Below, in pieces: positions 28,160 through 38,092 of a stretch of 62,855 nucleotides of DNA. How positions within the stretch are numbered: position 1 is the stretch's first letter; each line of letters starts with the position of its first letter. The translations under genes were made by a program, and so were the position numbers. The notes beneath the pieces were generated by a model. It worked only from the letters and a program-made list of their open reading frames with translations. It was not told where the DNA came from and ran no database searches. This DNA comes from Fidelibacterota bacterium (GTDB taxonomy: Bacteria; Fidelibacterota; Marinisomatia; Marinisomatales; UBA1611), in the NCBI GenBank assembly GCA_002708715.1, contig PAPB01000041.1, positions 1-62,855 on the forward strand. The letters are read 5' to 3'.

Positions 28160-28354
28160 ATGATCATGAGAATAATATTTAATATAATTTTTCCTTTATT
28201 TTTAAACTCTTGTGATTATTCCAAAGCAGAAGTATTGTGGAAAATGGGTCGAATAGATGAAGCTTTAATTGAGATTAAGAAATGTTTAGTTTTTAGTCCC
28301 GATGATAAATATTATAAAGAGCAGTTTGAAAAATTTAATAAAAAGAATATTTAA
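28160..28354 (+). CDS. Small lipoprotein-like protein with single TPR-like motif
   Basis: The 64-residue product has a short signal ending FPLFLNSCDY, with cysteine near residue 19 as a lipidation candidate. A helix-turn-helix stretch follows (AEVLWKMGRIDEALIEIKKC, SPDDKYYKEQF) that reads as one tetratricopeptide repeat. It lies 4 bases after the thioesterase gene and overlaps the convergent transporter gene by 4 bases. There is no known role, and it may be a remnant of a longer TPR lipoprotein. Confidence 0.55.
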   Translation: MIMRIIFNIIFPLFLNSCDYSKAEVLWKMGRIDEALIEIKKCLVFSPDDKYYKEQFEKFNKKNI

Positions 28355-29226
28355 TTTATATTAATTAGGTAGACTGCAAACATACCTAATGCTCCTCCGA
28401 TAAGTGTTGATAATTGTAAGGGCTCATCCAAAAAATACATAGCAAATAAAATTGCTGTTAATGGTACAAGAAAAATATATGAGCTTGCCTTTTTCGGACC
28501 AAGTTTTGTAGAAGCTAAAAAATATATTGAAGTCCCAAAGGCCATTGCGAAAGCAGATAACATTATTAGATTTAACCAAAATACCCAGTCAAAGTAAAAA
28601 ATTGAAAATAAATCAGCATTTAACGATAAAGGTAAGCTTAGAAATGTTGCAAATACAAAACTCCAAAAGCTATAAGGAAAAAATGATAAGATTAGTTTTG
28701 ATTTTGATGTTATAATAGTCACTGAAACCCATGATAGTGAGGCAAGTATAAAAAACAGATTACCTGAATGGTAAAAGTTGGCAAAACTCATTTCCCAAAT
28801 TCGTAAAATGATTACGCCTCCTGTCAGCCCAAGAGCAAGCCCAAGCCAATCTTTTTTTTTCATTAGCTCTTTGAGTAAGATGCTTGAAATAATAGTTGTT
28901 AATATCGGATTTAATGTGGTGACCAGTACTCCGCCAGTTCCAGCCAAACCAATTTGTGTACCTTTAAAATAAAAATAATTATAAGACACCATAGAAACAG
29001 AATTAAAAATCGTTATCGGTATAGCATGAGGAGGTATCCTAAAAGATGAATTTGATAATTTCAAAACAAAACTGAAGGTGATAGAAGCTAGAAAGAATCT
29101 CCAGAACATTATTAGCGGAGCATTTGCATAAAAACCTAATATTTTAGCATTAGTCCAAGATAAACCCCATGTCAACATGGCTAACACCATAAGGATGGTA
29201 AGGCTCCATTGTTTATTATGAAGCAT
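28351..29226 (-). CDS. EamA-family (DMT) transporter
   Basis: The 291-residue protein has ten predicted membrane helices in two five-helix halves, typical of drug/metabolite transporters. The first half begins LTILMVLAMLTWGLSWTNAKI and has SFRIP, and the second has GLTGGVIILRIW and FLVPLTAILFAMYFLDEP. The substrate is unknown; amino acids or nucleosides are usual for the family. It sits 9 bases from the reverse-strand carboxylase gene upstream and may be its operon partner. Confidence 0.88.
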   Translation of the reverse strand: MLHNKQWSLTILMVLAMLTWGLSWTNAKILGFYANAPLIMFWRFFLASITFSFVLKLSNSSFRIPPHAIPITIFNSVSMVSYNYFYFKGTQIGLAGTGGVLVTTLNPILTTIISSILLKELMKKKDWLGLALGLTGGVIILRIWEMSFANFYHSGNLFFILASLSWVSVTIITSKSKLILSFFPYSFWSFVFATFLSLPLSLNADLFSIFYFDWVFWLNLIMLSAFAMAFGTSIYFLASTKLGPKKASSYIFLVPLTAILFAMYFLDEPLQLSTLIGGALGMFAVYLININ

Positions 29227-29235
29227 TATTTATAA

Positions 29236-30834
29236 TCACATTCTAAATACAGGTGATCTTATTACAGCATTAGGATTTTGTTTTATGATCCTTAATGCGT
29301 AGATAAGAATTTTTCTAGTGTCTATAGGATTAATGATACCGTCATCCCATAATCTTGCACTTGAGTAAAATGGATGTCCTTCTTTTTCATATTTTTCTAA
29401 AATTGGTGCTTGTATATTTTCAAGTTCTTGATCACTAACAGTTCGCCCTTTTTTCTTTTCTTGTTCTGATTTGACTGTTGATAAAACATTAGCTGCTTGG
29501 GGACCTCCCATTACTGATATTCTGGCATTTGGCCACATCCATAAAAATCTAGGTTGATATGAACGTCCGCACATTGCATAATTTCCTGCTCCAAAACTTC
29601 CACCAATAATAACTGTTAGTTTTGGAATTGTGGCTGTAGCAACAGCTTGTACCATTTTAGCTCCATCTTTAGCGATACCCTTTTTTTCTGCATTTTTACC
29701 AACCATAAATCCAGTAATATTTTGAAGAAATAATAGCGGTATATTTCTTTGGTTACATATTTCTATAAAATGTGCTCCTTTTAGTGATGTCTCACTAAAA
29801 AGAATACCGTTATTCGCAATAATCCCAATTGGCATACCTCCAAATTTTGCAAAACCAGTAACTAAAGTTTTTCCGTAATCAGCTTTAAATTCTTCGAAAT
29901 TTGAACCATCAACAATACGTGCAATGACTTCATGCACATCATATGGTTTTTGATGGTTTTTTTCAATGATTCCAAATAAATCATCCATACTATATTTAGG
30001 TTCATCAAATTTAAATGATTTATTTTCAGCTTGAGGAAGATGGGAAATTATATTTTTAATTTTATTAAGAGCGTCTTTATCATCTTCAGCAAAATGATCA
30101 GCTACTCCACTAAATCGTGTATGTAATTTTGCACCACCTAATTCTTCAGCTGTCGCACTTTCTCCAATTGCTGCTTTTACAAGTGGAGGCCCTCCAAGAA
30201 AAATTGTACCAGTCTTATTAACTATAATAGATTCATCACTCATAGCTGGAACATAAGCTCCTCCTGCTGTACATGAGCCCATTACTGCTGCAATTTGAGG
30301 TATCGCTTTTGCACTCATTTGTGCTTGATTAAAAAAAATTCTACCAAAATGATCTCGATCTGGAAAAACTTCATCCTGTTTTGGTAAAAATGCACCACCA
30401 CTATCTACTAGATAAACACATGGTAAAGTATTTTCTAAGGCGATTTCTTGTGCTCTTAAATGTTTTTTTACGGTAAGGGGGTAGTATGTACCACCTTTTA
30501 CTGTTGCATCATTTGCAATCACAATACAAGGATGATTATTTATAGTTAATATTCCACAAATAATTCCAGCTGCTGGTATATAATCATCGTAAACATTATA
30601 TGCTGCTAGTTCAGAAAATTCTAAAAAAATAGTATTTTTATCTTTTAAATATTCGATGCGTTCTCTAACCGTTAGTTTGCCTCGATTTTTATGTTTTGAT
30701 ATACTATTAGGTGAACCCATCTCATGAATTTTTTTTAGAATAGTATCTAATTCTAGATAGAGTTGTTTATTGTATTTATAATTTAATTTGAAATTATCAG
30801 AGTTTGTATCAATGTGCGATTGGATGATTGACAT
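29236..30834 (-). CDS. mccB: Acyl-CoA carboxylase carboxyltransferase (methylcrotonyl-CoA carboxylase beta-like)
   Basis: The 532-residue carboxyltransferase matches Mcc[53 protein letters not shown], and the C-terminal [19 protein letters not shown] and [20 protein letters not shown]. MccB carboxylates 3-methylcrotonyl-CoA in leucine breakdown, or a close relative acts on geranyl- or propionyl-CoA. The biotin-carrying alpha subunit is absent here. Methylmalonyl-CoA epimerase at 2072 belongs to neighbouring branched-chain metabolism, though it is far away. Confidence 0.88.
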   Translation of the reverse strand: MSIIQSHIDTNSDNFKLNYKYNKQLYLELDTILKKIHEMGSPNSISKHKNRGKLTVRERIEYLKDKNTIFLEFSELAAYNVYDDYIPAAGIICGILTINNHPCIVIANDATVKGGTYYPLTVKKHLRAQEIALENTLPCVYLVDSGGAFLPKQDEVFPDRDHFGRIFFNQAQMSAKAIPQIAAVMGSCTAGGAYVPAMSDESIIVNKTGTIFLGGPPLVKAAIGESATAEELGGAKLHTRFSGVADHFAEDDKDALNKIKNIISHLPQAENKSFKFDEPKYSMDDLFGIIEKNHQKPYDVHEVIARIVDGSNFEEFKADYGKTLVTGFAKFGGMPIGIIANNGILFSETSLKGAHFIEICNQRNIPLLFLQNITGFMVGKNAEKKGIAKDGAKMVQAVATATIPKLTVIIGGSFGAGNYAMCGRSYQPRFLWMWPNARISVMGGPQAANVLSTVKSEQEKKKGRTVSDQELENIQAPILEKYEKEGHPFYSSARLWDDGIINPIDTRKILIYALRIIKQNPNAVIRSPVFRM

Positions 30835-30876
30835 GAATATTAAATTTAAATATTAAGGATATTGCAAAATAAAATA

Positions 30877-32712
30877 TTAGAAATAGTATTTACGATTATC
30901 AATGATCTCTGCATTATTCTTTAAATCTTCTATCCAAGATTGAAAATATTGATTTTGACGTTTAGAAAAAATATTATCTTTTATTTGTTCTTTTTGAGCA
31001 ACAAATGCTGAAGAGTCAAATTTTGATATTTCATGTACTTGTAGTATTGTAAATCCTTGATTTGTTTCAAGAGGACCTAATATTTGACCAAGTGAAGCAT
31101 TATATAATGCACCTGCAACATAATTACTTTTACCGATACTTTTAAATCCTTGAGCAAGCCTACCAGACTCTTTTATAATACCATCAAGGCCTTTTTTACT
31201 TCCAATTAAATCATCAAGCTTATTTTCACCTGATGAGATATTAAGTAATAGTTTATTAGCTTCATCACGAAGGGCCATTTTTACTTTTTTAGTTTTTAAT
31301 TTTGTTTGTATTTGTGTTTTGACTTCTTCAAGCGGTTTGATGCCTTCTTTGATAATTGAGTCTAATGAACAGATGGCAAAATATTGCTCGTTTTCTAATA
31401 TTGGTGATATAGAGTTTACTTTATTATTAAACGCATAACGAATAGCTGATCTAATATTACCTAATCCATCAATAGACAAATCAGATTGATTAAGTTTTTC
31501 ATGGGTTGAAACTTTTAGATTATGTTCAACAATGGCTGATTTAAAACCATTGTCTTGCGCATCATAGCTAAAAAGCGTTGCATCTCGTTTTAAGTCCGAT
31601 AATGTTGTTGGAGATACGTCTATCTTTATAAGAATATGGGATGCTAGGATTTCTTTTTCACCATCCTTATTAGTTCTTTGATCTCTTACAGCAATTATAT
31701 GATAGCCAAATCTTGATAAAACAGGAGCAATGATCTCACCTGTTTTTGCATTAAATGCTGCTTCTTCAAATGGTTTAACCATTCTGCCTTTTTTAAACCA
31801 ACCTAGATCACCACCTTTAGTATTTTGATTACCTGGATCCATTGAATATTGATTTGCTAATGTCGTAAAATCTTCATTTTTCTTTGCTCTATTGAATAGA
31901 GATTGAGCTAAATTTTTAGAATCAAGTGTATCCTGCATTGAAGGTTCTTTTTTCCATGAGACATAACTTAATGATCTTAGTTCATCATGCTTATAATTGA
32001 TAGACTTTGTATTATTATATTCTAGTTGAATTTCATCATCATCTATTTCTGAATTTTCTTTAGGGATTAATGTTGAGGTAATATGGAGAGCAGTCAATGT
32101 ATAATCAATATTTCGTAATTTAAATTCATTTAATATATCTTCTTCTGTAATTATAATTCCTTCATCCAAAATTTTCTGTAATTTAAAATTAGGGATATAA
32201 GTTTTTTTCATAAACTCTTCAATTGGAGCCCATTCATTCCCTTCTGGATTAGTTAAAGCTTGTAGATATTTATTTATATCAAATTTATTTTCTGTTTGGA
32301 ATGTTGGGTTTTGTTGTAAAAAAGGTGGTGGTTGATTTTCCAGATGAAACATAACTTCTTCATTTGAAGCGGATAGTCCAAGTCTAGTTACCTCTTGAGA
32401 AACCAAAACGTCTTGGAGTAGATTATTCCAGGCTCGATTTCTTGCTTGGTTGATTTGAAAATCATTTATGTTTTGACTAGTATTCCTTAAACTAGCTAAT
32501 TGTTGATTTACTAGATTATTAAATTGGTCTGGCGAAATTATTTCTCCATTAATACTTGCAATAGTAGTTTGTGGATTAGTATTACCTAATAATTGATCAA
32601 CAATATTGGCTCCACCAACTAAGCCTCCCACCGTCATGCTTAAAAGAAATAACGCTAGAAGTATCCATAATACAACGTGCATTTTTTCTCTCATAGATGT
32701 CATTAGAGCCAT
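30877..32712 (-). CDS. PpiD/SurA-like periplasmic peptidyl-prolyl isomerase
   Basis: The 611-residue protein is anchored by one N-terminal membrane span (VVLWILLALFLLSMTVGGL). It then has a SurA-N-like helical region (LLQDVLVSQEVTRLGLSASN), a central rotamase (PpiC) domain with GNQNTKGGDLGWFKKGRMV and FGYHIIAVRD, and a second, degenerate rotamase-like part near residues 500-570. PpiD assists folding of outer-membrane proteins as they leave the Sec channel. The ATG is preceded by AAAGGATAGTCT. It is read towards the carboxylase gene, 42 bases away. Confidence 0.85.
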   Translation of the reverse strand: MALMTSMREKMHVVLWILLALFLLSMTVGGLVGGANIVDQLLGNTNPQTTIASINGEIISPDQFNNLVNQQLASLRNTSQNINDFQINQARNRAWNNLLQDVLVSQEVTRLGLSASNEEVMFHLENQPPPFLQQNPTFQTENKFDINKYLQALTNPEGNEWAPIEEFMKKTYIPNFKLQKILDEGIIITEEDILNEFKLRNIDYTLTALHITSTLIPKENSEIDDDEIQLEYNNTKSINYKHDELRSLSYVSWKKEPSMQDTLDSKNLAQSLFNRAKKNEDFTTLANQYSMDPGNQNTKGGDLGWFKKGRMVKPFEEAAFNAKTGEIIAPVLSRFGYHIIAVRDQRTNKDGEKEILASHILIKIDVSPTTLSDLKRDATLFSYDAQDNGFKSAIVEHNLKVSTHEKLNQSDLSIDGLGNIRSAIRYAFNNKVNSISPILENEQYFAICSLDSIIKEGIKPLEEVKTQIQTKLKTKKVKMALRDEANKLLLNISSGENKLDDLIGSKKGLDGIIKESGRLAQGFKSIGKSNYVAGALYNASLGQILGPLETNQGFTILQVHEISKFDSSAFVAQKEQIKDNIFSKRQNQYFQSWIEDLKNNAEIIDNRKYYF

Positions 32713-32935
32713 AGACTATCCTTTTATTTGTAATAGATAATTTTTATTAATTTTTCAGCTGGCAAATTTATACTATGGTATTTAATGAAACAATGGACAA
32801 GGTTAGTTTAACTTAAGGTATATATAATGGTAAAAGTGCAAACAATAATGGGTCTTTGTACAATAGAAAGAAAGTTTCCACAAAATCTTAGTATAAAAAT
32901 CATTGGAAAAGTACTTTTAAAAGTATAATGGTCTA

Positions 32936-33607
32936 ATGAATATTAATACTTTAGAGAAAGAAATAATTCAATGTAGAATGTGTGAACGTCTAGTTAGATT
33001 TAGAGAGAAAATTGCAAAAGAAAAAAGAAAATCATATCTTCATTGGGAATATTGGGGCAAACCCGTACCTGGATATGGTAATCAATATGCTAAAATTATG
33101 ATTCTTGGTTTAGCACCTGCGGCACATGGAGGAAATAGGACGGGGCGAGTATTTACAGGCGATAAATCCGCAGAATTTCTTTTTAAATGTTTATATCAAG
33201 TAGGCTTTGCTAATCAACCAAATTCTGATTTTAGAGATGATGGTTTAGAAATAGATGGATATATTACTGCAGCTGTAAAATGTGTTCCTCCTGGCGATAA
33301 ACCAACAGCTGAAGAAAAAAATAATTGTGAATCTTTTTTAATAAAAGAGTTTCAGTCTTTAAAAAAGTTGAAAATCGTAGTTGGCCTTGGTAAGATTGGT
33401 TTTGATTCATGTTTAAAGTTTATAAGGAAAACATATCCAATAAAAATGAAAGATTACAAATTTGGGCATGGAGTTAGATATGTTATGCCAAATGATTTGA
33501 TATTATACGGAGCTTTTCATCCAAGCCCAAGAAATGTCAATACAGGGAAGCTAAATTTTGACATGATGGTGCAATTTTTCAATAAAATAAAGTCTGAGAT
33601 AAATTGA
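32936..33607 (+). CDS. udgB: Family 5 uracil-DNA glycosylase (UdgB)
   Basis: The 223-residue DNA-repair enzyme has CRMCERL near residue 13 and further cysteines in AAVKCVPPG and NNCESFL, giving four ligands for the family's iron-sulfur cluster. Motif A reads GLAPAAHGGNRTGRVFTGD, typical of UdgB, which lacks the usual polar catalytic residue there. The HPSPRNVNTGKL motif follows. Family 5 enzymes remove uracil, hypoxanthine and other deaminated bases. Its stop overlaps the TTG of the next peptidase gene. Confidence 0.9.
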   Translation: MNINTLEKEIIQCRMCERLVRFREKIAKEKRKSYLHWEYWGKPVPGYGNQYAKIMILGLAPAAHGGNRTGRVFTGDKSAEFLFKCLYQVGFANQPNSDFRDDGLEIDGYITAAVKCVPPGDKPTAEEKNNCESFLIKEFQSLKKLKIVVGLGKIGFDSCLKFIRKTYPIKMKDYKFGHGVRYVMPNDLILYGAFHPSPRNVNTGKLNFDMMVQFFNKIKSEIN

Positions 33608-35757
33608 AAGTCCAAATTATTTTATTATTTTCGTTTATTACAAATTTTTATAGTAGAGAACTAACTTTAGATGAGGCTGTGGTTAATTCGCCTTTTGAAA
33701 TTGCATCGCTTGGATGGACTATCACATTTCCAAATGAGGATGCAATTTTGATAAGAGGTCAAGGTGAAGCATGGAAGCAATGGTTTAAGGTTGATCTTAT
33801 TAAAAATGATACGGTATTATTTATAGATAGCTTAGCCATGAGCTGGAAAGGAGATGATTTGTTTATTAATTCAATGATTTTCTCAAAAGATGGTAAAAGA
33901 TTATTAATTGGAACAGATAAAAAACAAAAATGGAGATATTCATATTCTGCCACTTTCTATATTTATAGCATAATGAATAAAAAGCTAAAACCCGTTTCTG
34001 AAAATAATAAGGATCTTCGCAATGTAAAGTTTTCTCCTGACGCAAATTTTGTTTCTTATGTAAGGGAGGACAATAATCTATATATATTTAATATAAAAAA
34101 TAATAGAGAACGCCAACTTACAAGGACTGGTTCCAAAAATATTTCAAATGGTCAATTTGGTTGGCTATATGAGGAAGAATTAACTGGTTATGATGGGTAT
34201 CGTTGGTCTCCTGATTCTAAGTATATAGCATTTTGGGAAGAGAATCAAGAGAGAGTGCCAGAATTTTTGATGTTAAATCAATTAAGTCAATACCCTACTG
34301 TTACTAAAATCAGATATCCAAAGGCTGGAGAAAACAATCCAACCATGAAAATTGGTTTGATTCGTGTCAAAGGTGCCGGTAATAAATGGCTAGAAAAAGC
34401 ATTCGTAAAAAACGATTACCTACCATGGATGGAATGGATTGACAATGAGCATATTGCATATTTGAAAATGGATAGAAGTCAGAAAAAGTGGGACATGTAT
34501 GTGTCAAATCGTAAAAATGCCAAATCCAAAGAAGTATTATCTGAGTCTGATCCAAATGGCTGGTTAGATAACCATAAGCAAATTAGATTTTTAAAAGACG
34601 GTCGAATCATCTGGATTTCTGAAAATACTGGTTTTAAACATTTATGGATGTCAAAACACTCAGGCTCAAAAACATGGCCAATAACAGAAGGGAAATGGGA
34701 AGTGTCAAAAATTGTACATATTGATGAAGAGAGAAAAACCATATTTTTTATTTCTAATAAAGAATCTCATTTTGAAAATAGATTTTACTCAATTCGTTTT
34801 GATGGTACAGATTTAAAATTATTAACTAACGAAATTGGTAACCATTCTATTAGGCTTACTGGATCAAAATCCTATTTTATTGATATAGTTTCAAGTCTTC
34901 AGCAACCAAGGAAAATAAAATTAAAAGAATTAACAACTGGCAAGCTTATCCGGGTAATAGCAGAAACAGATACCAAACAATTTGATGAATATGGATGGTC
35001 TGAACCTAAGATTGTTAATTTCCCATCATTGGATAGTTCTGTTATGCTAAATGGGAAAATAATATTGCCAAAAGATTATGATCCAGATAATAGATATCCT
35101 GTTATTATGTATGGCTATGGTATGCCTGGGACACAGATAGTATGGAATGAATGGGGTTCTATTTGGTCACAGTATTTATCGCAGAATGGTTATATCGTCT
35201 TTTCAATGGATACAAGAGGTATGAGCGGGAGAGGTGAGAAATTTAAAAATTTCAGTTATGGTGATATGTCAAAATATTTAACAAAAGATCATGTTGCAGG
35301 GGTCAAATATTTAATTAATAATGAATATGCTGATTCAAACAGAATTGGTGCCTGGGGATGGAGCGGTGGTGGCTATTTTGCATGTTTAATGTTAACTCGT
35401 AATGGTGAGTATTTCAAAGCAGGTATTGCTGTTGCGCCTTGTACTGATTTTAGATTATATGATACTGCCTATACTGAAAGGTATATGGGGTTGCCGAATG
35501 AAAATAAATCTGGTTATGATTCTACTAATGTTATGTCTTGGCTATATCGTATGAAAGGAAGTCTTTTGTTAATGCATGGTGCAGAAGATGATAATGTTCA
35601 TTATCAACATACAGCACAGTTTGTGAATAGGGCACTGAGTTTAAATAAAGATGTAGAATGGTATGTATATCCTGGTAGAAATCATGGGATATATGGTGGT
35701 GGTTCTAGAAAACATCTATATAAAAAGATGATAGAGTATTTTAATGAAAATCTTTAA
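33604..35757 (+). CDS. S9B prolyl oligopeptidase (dipeptidyl peptidase IV-like)
   Basis: The 717-residue exported serine peptidase has a signal peptide (VQIILLFSFITNFYSREL) from a TTG start. A beta-propeller N-domain includes QFGWLYEEELTGYDGYRWSP, the glutamate pair (EE) motif that anchors substrate amino termini in DPP IV. The alpha/beta-hydrolase C-domain has the triad S587 (GWSGGG), D662 (HGAEDDNVH) and H694 (GRNHGIY). It releases Xaa-Pro or Xaa-Ala dipeptides in the periplasm. This fits peptide feeding, as do the M24 and DUF885 genes at the far end of the window. It is coupled to udgB by a TTGA overlap. Confidence 0.92.
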   Translation: MKVQIILLFSFITNFYSRELTLDEAVVNSPFEIASLGWTITFPNEDAILIRGQGEAWKQWFKVDLIKNDTVLFIDSLAMSWKGDDLFINSMIFSKDGKRLLIGTDKKQKWRYSYSATFYIYSIMNKKLKPVSENNKDLRNVKFSPDANFVSYVREDNNLYIFNIKNNRERQLTRTGSKNISNGQFGWLYEEELTGYDGYRWSPDSKYIAFWEENQERVPEFLMLNQLSQYPTVTKIRYPKAGENNPTMKIGLIRVKGAGNKWLEKAFVKNDYLPWMEWIDNEHIAYLKMDRSQKKWDMYVSNRKNAKSKEVLSESDPNGWLDNHKQIRFLKDGRIIWISENTGFKHLWMSKHSGSKTWPITEGKWEVSKIVHIDEERKTIFFISNKESHFENRFYSIRFDGTDLKLLTNEIGNHSIRLTGSKSYFIDIVSSLQQPRKIKLKELTTGKLIRVIAETDTKQFDEYGWSEPKIVNFPSLDSSVMLNGKIILPKDYDPDNRYPVIMYGYGMPGTQIVWNEWGSIWSQYLSQNGYIVFSMDTRGMSGRGEKFKNFSYGDMSKYLTKDHVAGVKYLINNEYADSNRIGAWGWSGGGYFACLMLTRNGEYFKAGIAVAPCTDFRLYDTAYTERYMGLPNENKSGYDSTNVMSWLYRMKGSLLLMHGAEDDNVHYQHTAQFVNRALSLNKDVEWYVYPGRNHGIYGGGSRKHLYKKMIEYFNENL

Positions 35758-35889
35758 ATTCAAATATTACAAGATATATATAATAAATAATTATAGTTTT
35801 AATATTTGAATTAATGAAAAATTTTGTCTAAAATTTAGGCCAATTTTATTTGCCTTTTATCTTTAAAACACACAAATTTACTAACTAAG

Positions 35890-36852
35890 ATGTTTAAAAA
35901 TGTTTACATAGTCGTATTTTGTTATCTATTATATTTTATAAATGGCCAAACCTATAGTAACGTTCGTGCTATTCAAGATGGATTATCTGTCAATATAAAA
36001 TATGATATGAAAGGCGACTTGTACCGTGGAGATGCAGTTGCAGTCACTTACACGATCGATGATGGAAAGAATTATTCAATCATTACAGATGCCGATGGAG
36101 ATTTGGGCCCTAATATATTGCCTGGAAAAAATAATGAGGTTAATTGGCTCTTAATTGATAAAGATTTTATTATTGGAAAAATTATTAATTTTCGTATTAT
36201 AACTATACCGGAAGGAATGGTATATGTTGATGGTGGCGATTTTATGCGTCATACAAAAAATAAGCTTAATAAAGAAATTTCAAAACATGCGGTATTTCTT
36301 GGAAGTTTTTTAATGGATGAAACGGAAGTTACGCAAAGAGAATATAGACAAGTGATGGGGAAATATGCTTCTGATTATGCAGGATGTATGGAATGCCCTG
36401 TAGAGAATGTTTCTTGGTTTGATGCTATGGACTTCGCTAAAAAGGTTGGGAAAAGATTGCCTACTGAAGCAGAATGGGAATATGCTGCAAGAGGCGGAAT
36501 TAATAATAAAAACGATTTTACGTTTTCTGGTTCAAACCAAATTAATGATGTTGCTTGGTTTTTGGCAAATACTGAATCAAAACAACCTGTAGGTAGGAAA
36601 AAACCTAATAGTTTAGGTTTGTATGATATGAGTGGTAATGTTTGGGAATGGTGTTCCGATTGGTATCATGATGAATATTTTCAAGTAGCTAATAAAAAAA
36701 ATCCAATTGGTCCAGATTATGGGACTGAAAAGGTTGTAAGAGGTGGTTCTTGGTTTAGTAATGATATATTTTGTGATATATCAATGCGTTATAAACTTAA
36801 ACCTGACTATAGAGATACAAATTTTGGTTTTAGATGTGTAAAAGATATTTAA
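35890..36852 (+). CDS. Secreted SUMF1/formylglycine-generating-enzyme-like domain protein
   Basis: The 320-residue protein has a signal peptide (VYIVVFCYLLYFINGQ), a beta-rich N-terminal domain (about residues 20-105) and a C-terminal FGE-sulfatase domain (MVYVDGGDFM, ETEVTQREYRQVMG, RLPTEAEWEYAARGG, GNVWEWCSDWY, VVRGGSWF). The redox cysteine pair of genuine formylglycine-generating enzymes is not complete near SWFSNDIFC, so it is more likely a binding or structural relative such as those paired with GldJ/GldK-type proteins. The lipoprotein that follows 12 bases later is probably in the same transcript. Confidence 0.82.
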   Translation: MFKNVYIVVFCYLLYFINGQTYSNVRAIQDGLSVNIKYDMKGDLYRGDAVAVTYTIDDGKNYSIITDADGDLGPNILPGKNNEVNWLLIDKDFIIGKIINFRIITIPEGMVYVDGGDFMRHTKNKLNKEISKHAVFLGSFLMDETEVTQREYRQVMGKYASDYAGCMECPVENVSWFDAMDFAKKVGKRLPTEAEWEYAARGGINNKNDFTFSGSNQINDVAWFLANTESKQPVGRKKPNSLGLYDMSGNVWEWCSDWYHDEYFQVANKKNPIGPDYGTEKVVRGGSWFSNDIFCDISMRYKLKPDYRDTNFGFRCVKDI

Positions 36853-36863
36853 GCTTTTGAAAT

Positions 36864-37940
36864 ATGATAAATACTAAAGACTATATTCTTTTAATAATTA
36901 CTTGTAGTGTAATCGGATTTGGATGCAGTAGTAATGAACCACAAAATAAAGTGGTAATTGCTCCAGAAACGCCTGAAGTATCTAATAATCCTGAAATATC
37001 TAATAATCCTGAAAAACAAACAAGTAAAACAACTATAGTAATGGCAACTGATGCTGATAATAAGATCTTAAATAAGCAAAATGAAATTAAATCCCCAATA
37101 CTTGAAGATACCAATGGTAATCAGATTTCGGCTAAACATCAAGGAAAAGAAGTATCACCATATTCTAATTATATTCGTGTAAAAACGGTGTATGAATTAG
37201 CTATGGAATCTAATCCATCTATGTTCTTCCCTCATGATGAATTTGAAACTGTAGAAGAATATAAAAAAAGAGTTTCTGGTCAGGTGGATCTCATGAAGGA
37301 TATTGTTCAAATGACAACTCAAAAGTCAGAAATTAAAAGAGCAAAAAGGTTAGAAGTCGCAAAAGAAAAAGAATTAAAAAGAAAAGCAGTCGTTGAGACA
37401 CTGATGGCAGAGTCATCATCACAAGTAAATTTTACACCTAATGATATAGGGCGTTATAATGCGGAGAATGAAACTTTCCCAATTATATTGCATGACACTC
37501 AATATCAAATATTTGTTCCAAGAGAGGAAGCAAGAACTTTTAAATCAAATTTTCAGCGTGTGAAAATTAAAGGGCTTAAACAATTAAAACCAAAATACGA
37601 TATTGAAATTAAAGTTCCTAAAGCACACGTGAGAAGCCGTCCGAATGGTTCAATAATTGGCATAGCAAGTAATTTAGATCAATTTGAGCACGTTCAAGAT
37701 GTAGATGAATGGTATAAAATTAACTTTAGAGGTCAGTTTGGTTTTACTCATAAAAATAATGCTAATCTTAAATTAGTAGATATAGCTAATGAATATGAAT
37801 TTCATGATTTAGTTGCTATACACCCTAATACAGGTTCAATCTATGCAATGATCTCTGTAGATAAATTAGTTAAAGCTCCTCTTAATTTAGCTTCTCGAAA
37901 ATATGAAGCTGGACAACCTGATGGCCCTAAGGAATATTAA
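36864..37940 (+). CDS. Lipoprotein with C-terminal bacterial SH3-like domain
   Basis: The 358-residue protein has a lipoprotein signal (LLIITCSVIGFGCSSNEPQ). A low-complexity linker contains repeated NNPE units, a charged helical region covers residues 110-170, and a bacterial SH3-like domain is near residues 250-315 (AHVRSRPNGSIIGIASN, DEWYKINFRGQFGFTH). SH3b domains often bind peptidoglycan peptides. The tail (GTGSIYAMISVDKLVKAP is not exact but similar) is unassigned. It ends just before the tRNA-Ala gene and is the last gene of the backbone. Confidence 0.65.
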   Translation: MINTKDYILLIITCSVIGFGCSSNEPQNKVVIAPETPEVSNNPEISNNPEKQTSKTTIVMATDADNKILNKQNEIKSPILEDTNGNQISAKHQGKEVSPYSNYIRVKTVYELAMESNPSMFFPHDEFETVEEYKKRVSGQVDLMKDIVQMTTQKSEIKRAKRLEVAKEKELKRKAVVETLMAESSSQVNFTPNDIGRYNAENETFPIILHDTQYQIFVPREEARTFKSNFQRVKIKGLKQLKPKYDIEIKVPKAHVRSRPNGSIIGIASNLDQFEHVQDVDEWYKINFRGQFGFTHKNNANLKLVDIANEYEFHDLVAIHPNTGSIYAMISVDKLVKAPLNLASRKYEAGQPDGPKEY

Positions 37941-37946
37941 TAAATT

Positions 37947-38019
<73 letters not shown>

Positions 38020-38036
38020 CACTTTAAATCATCTAT

Positions 38037-38062
38037 AAACCCTGCTTATGTGGGGTTTTTTG
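38037..38062 (+). terminator. Rho-independent-like terminator after tRNA-Ala
   Basis: AAACCC and GGGTTT form a six-base stem around a short loop and run straight into a T-tract. It is well placed to end the tRNA transcript. The same stem and T-run form the left half of the dispersed boundary element (copy A). Confidence 0.65.
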
Positions 38063-38092
38063 TTTGTGGAATGATGGTTAGATTTGGATATG
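38037..38092 (+). repeat. Boundary element copy A
   Basis: This is one of about ten similar intergenic elements between 38.0 and 50.8 kb. In this copy the order is terminator stem, T-run, GTTTGTGGAATGATGG, TTAGATTTGGAT and then ATG. TAGA (38079) is followed after exactly 7 bases by the ATG of the DUF4287 gene. TAGATTTG also matches the FCB promoter element TAnnTTTG. Confidence 0.7.

Noticed and set aside
32827..32928. 33-codon frame upstream of the uracil-DNA glycosylase gene
   Set aside because: No ribosome site, no recognisable domain, low complexity; probably the leader of the downstream gene.
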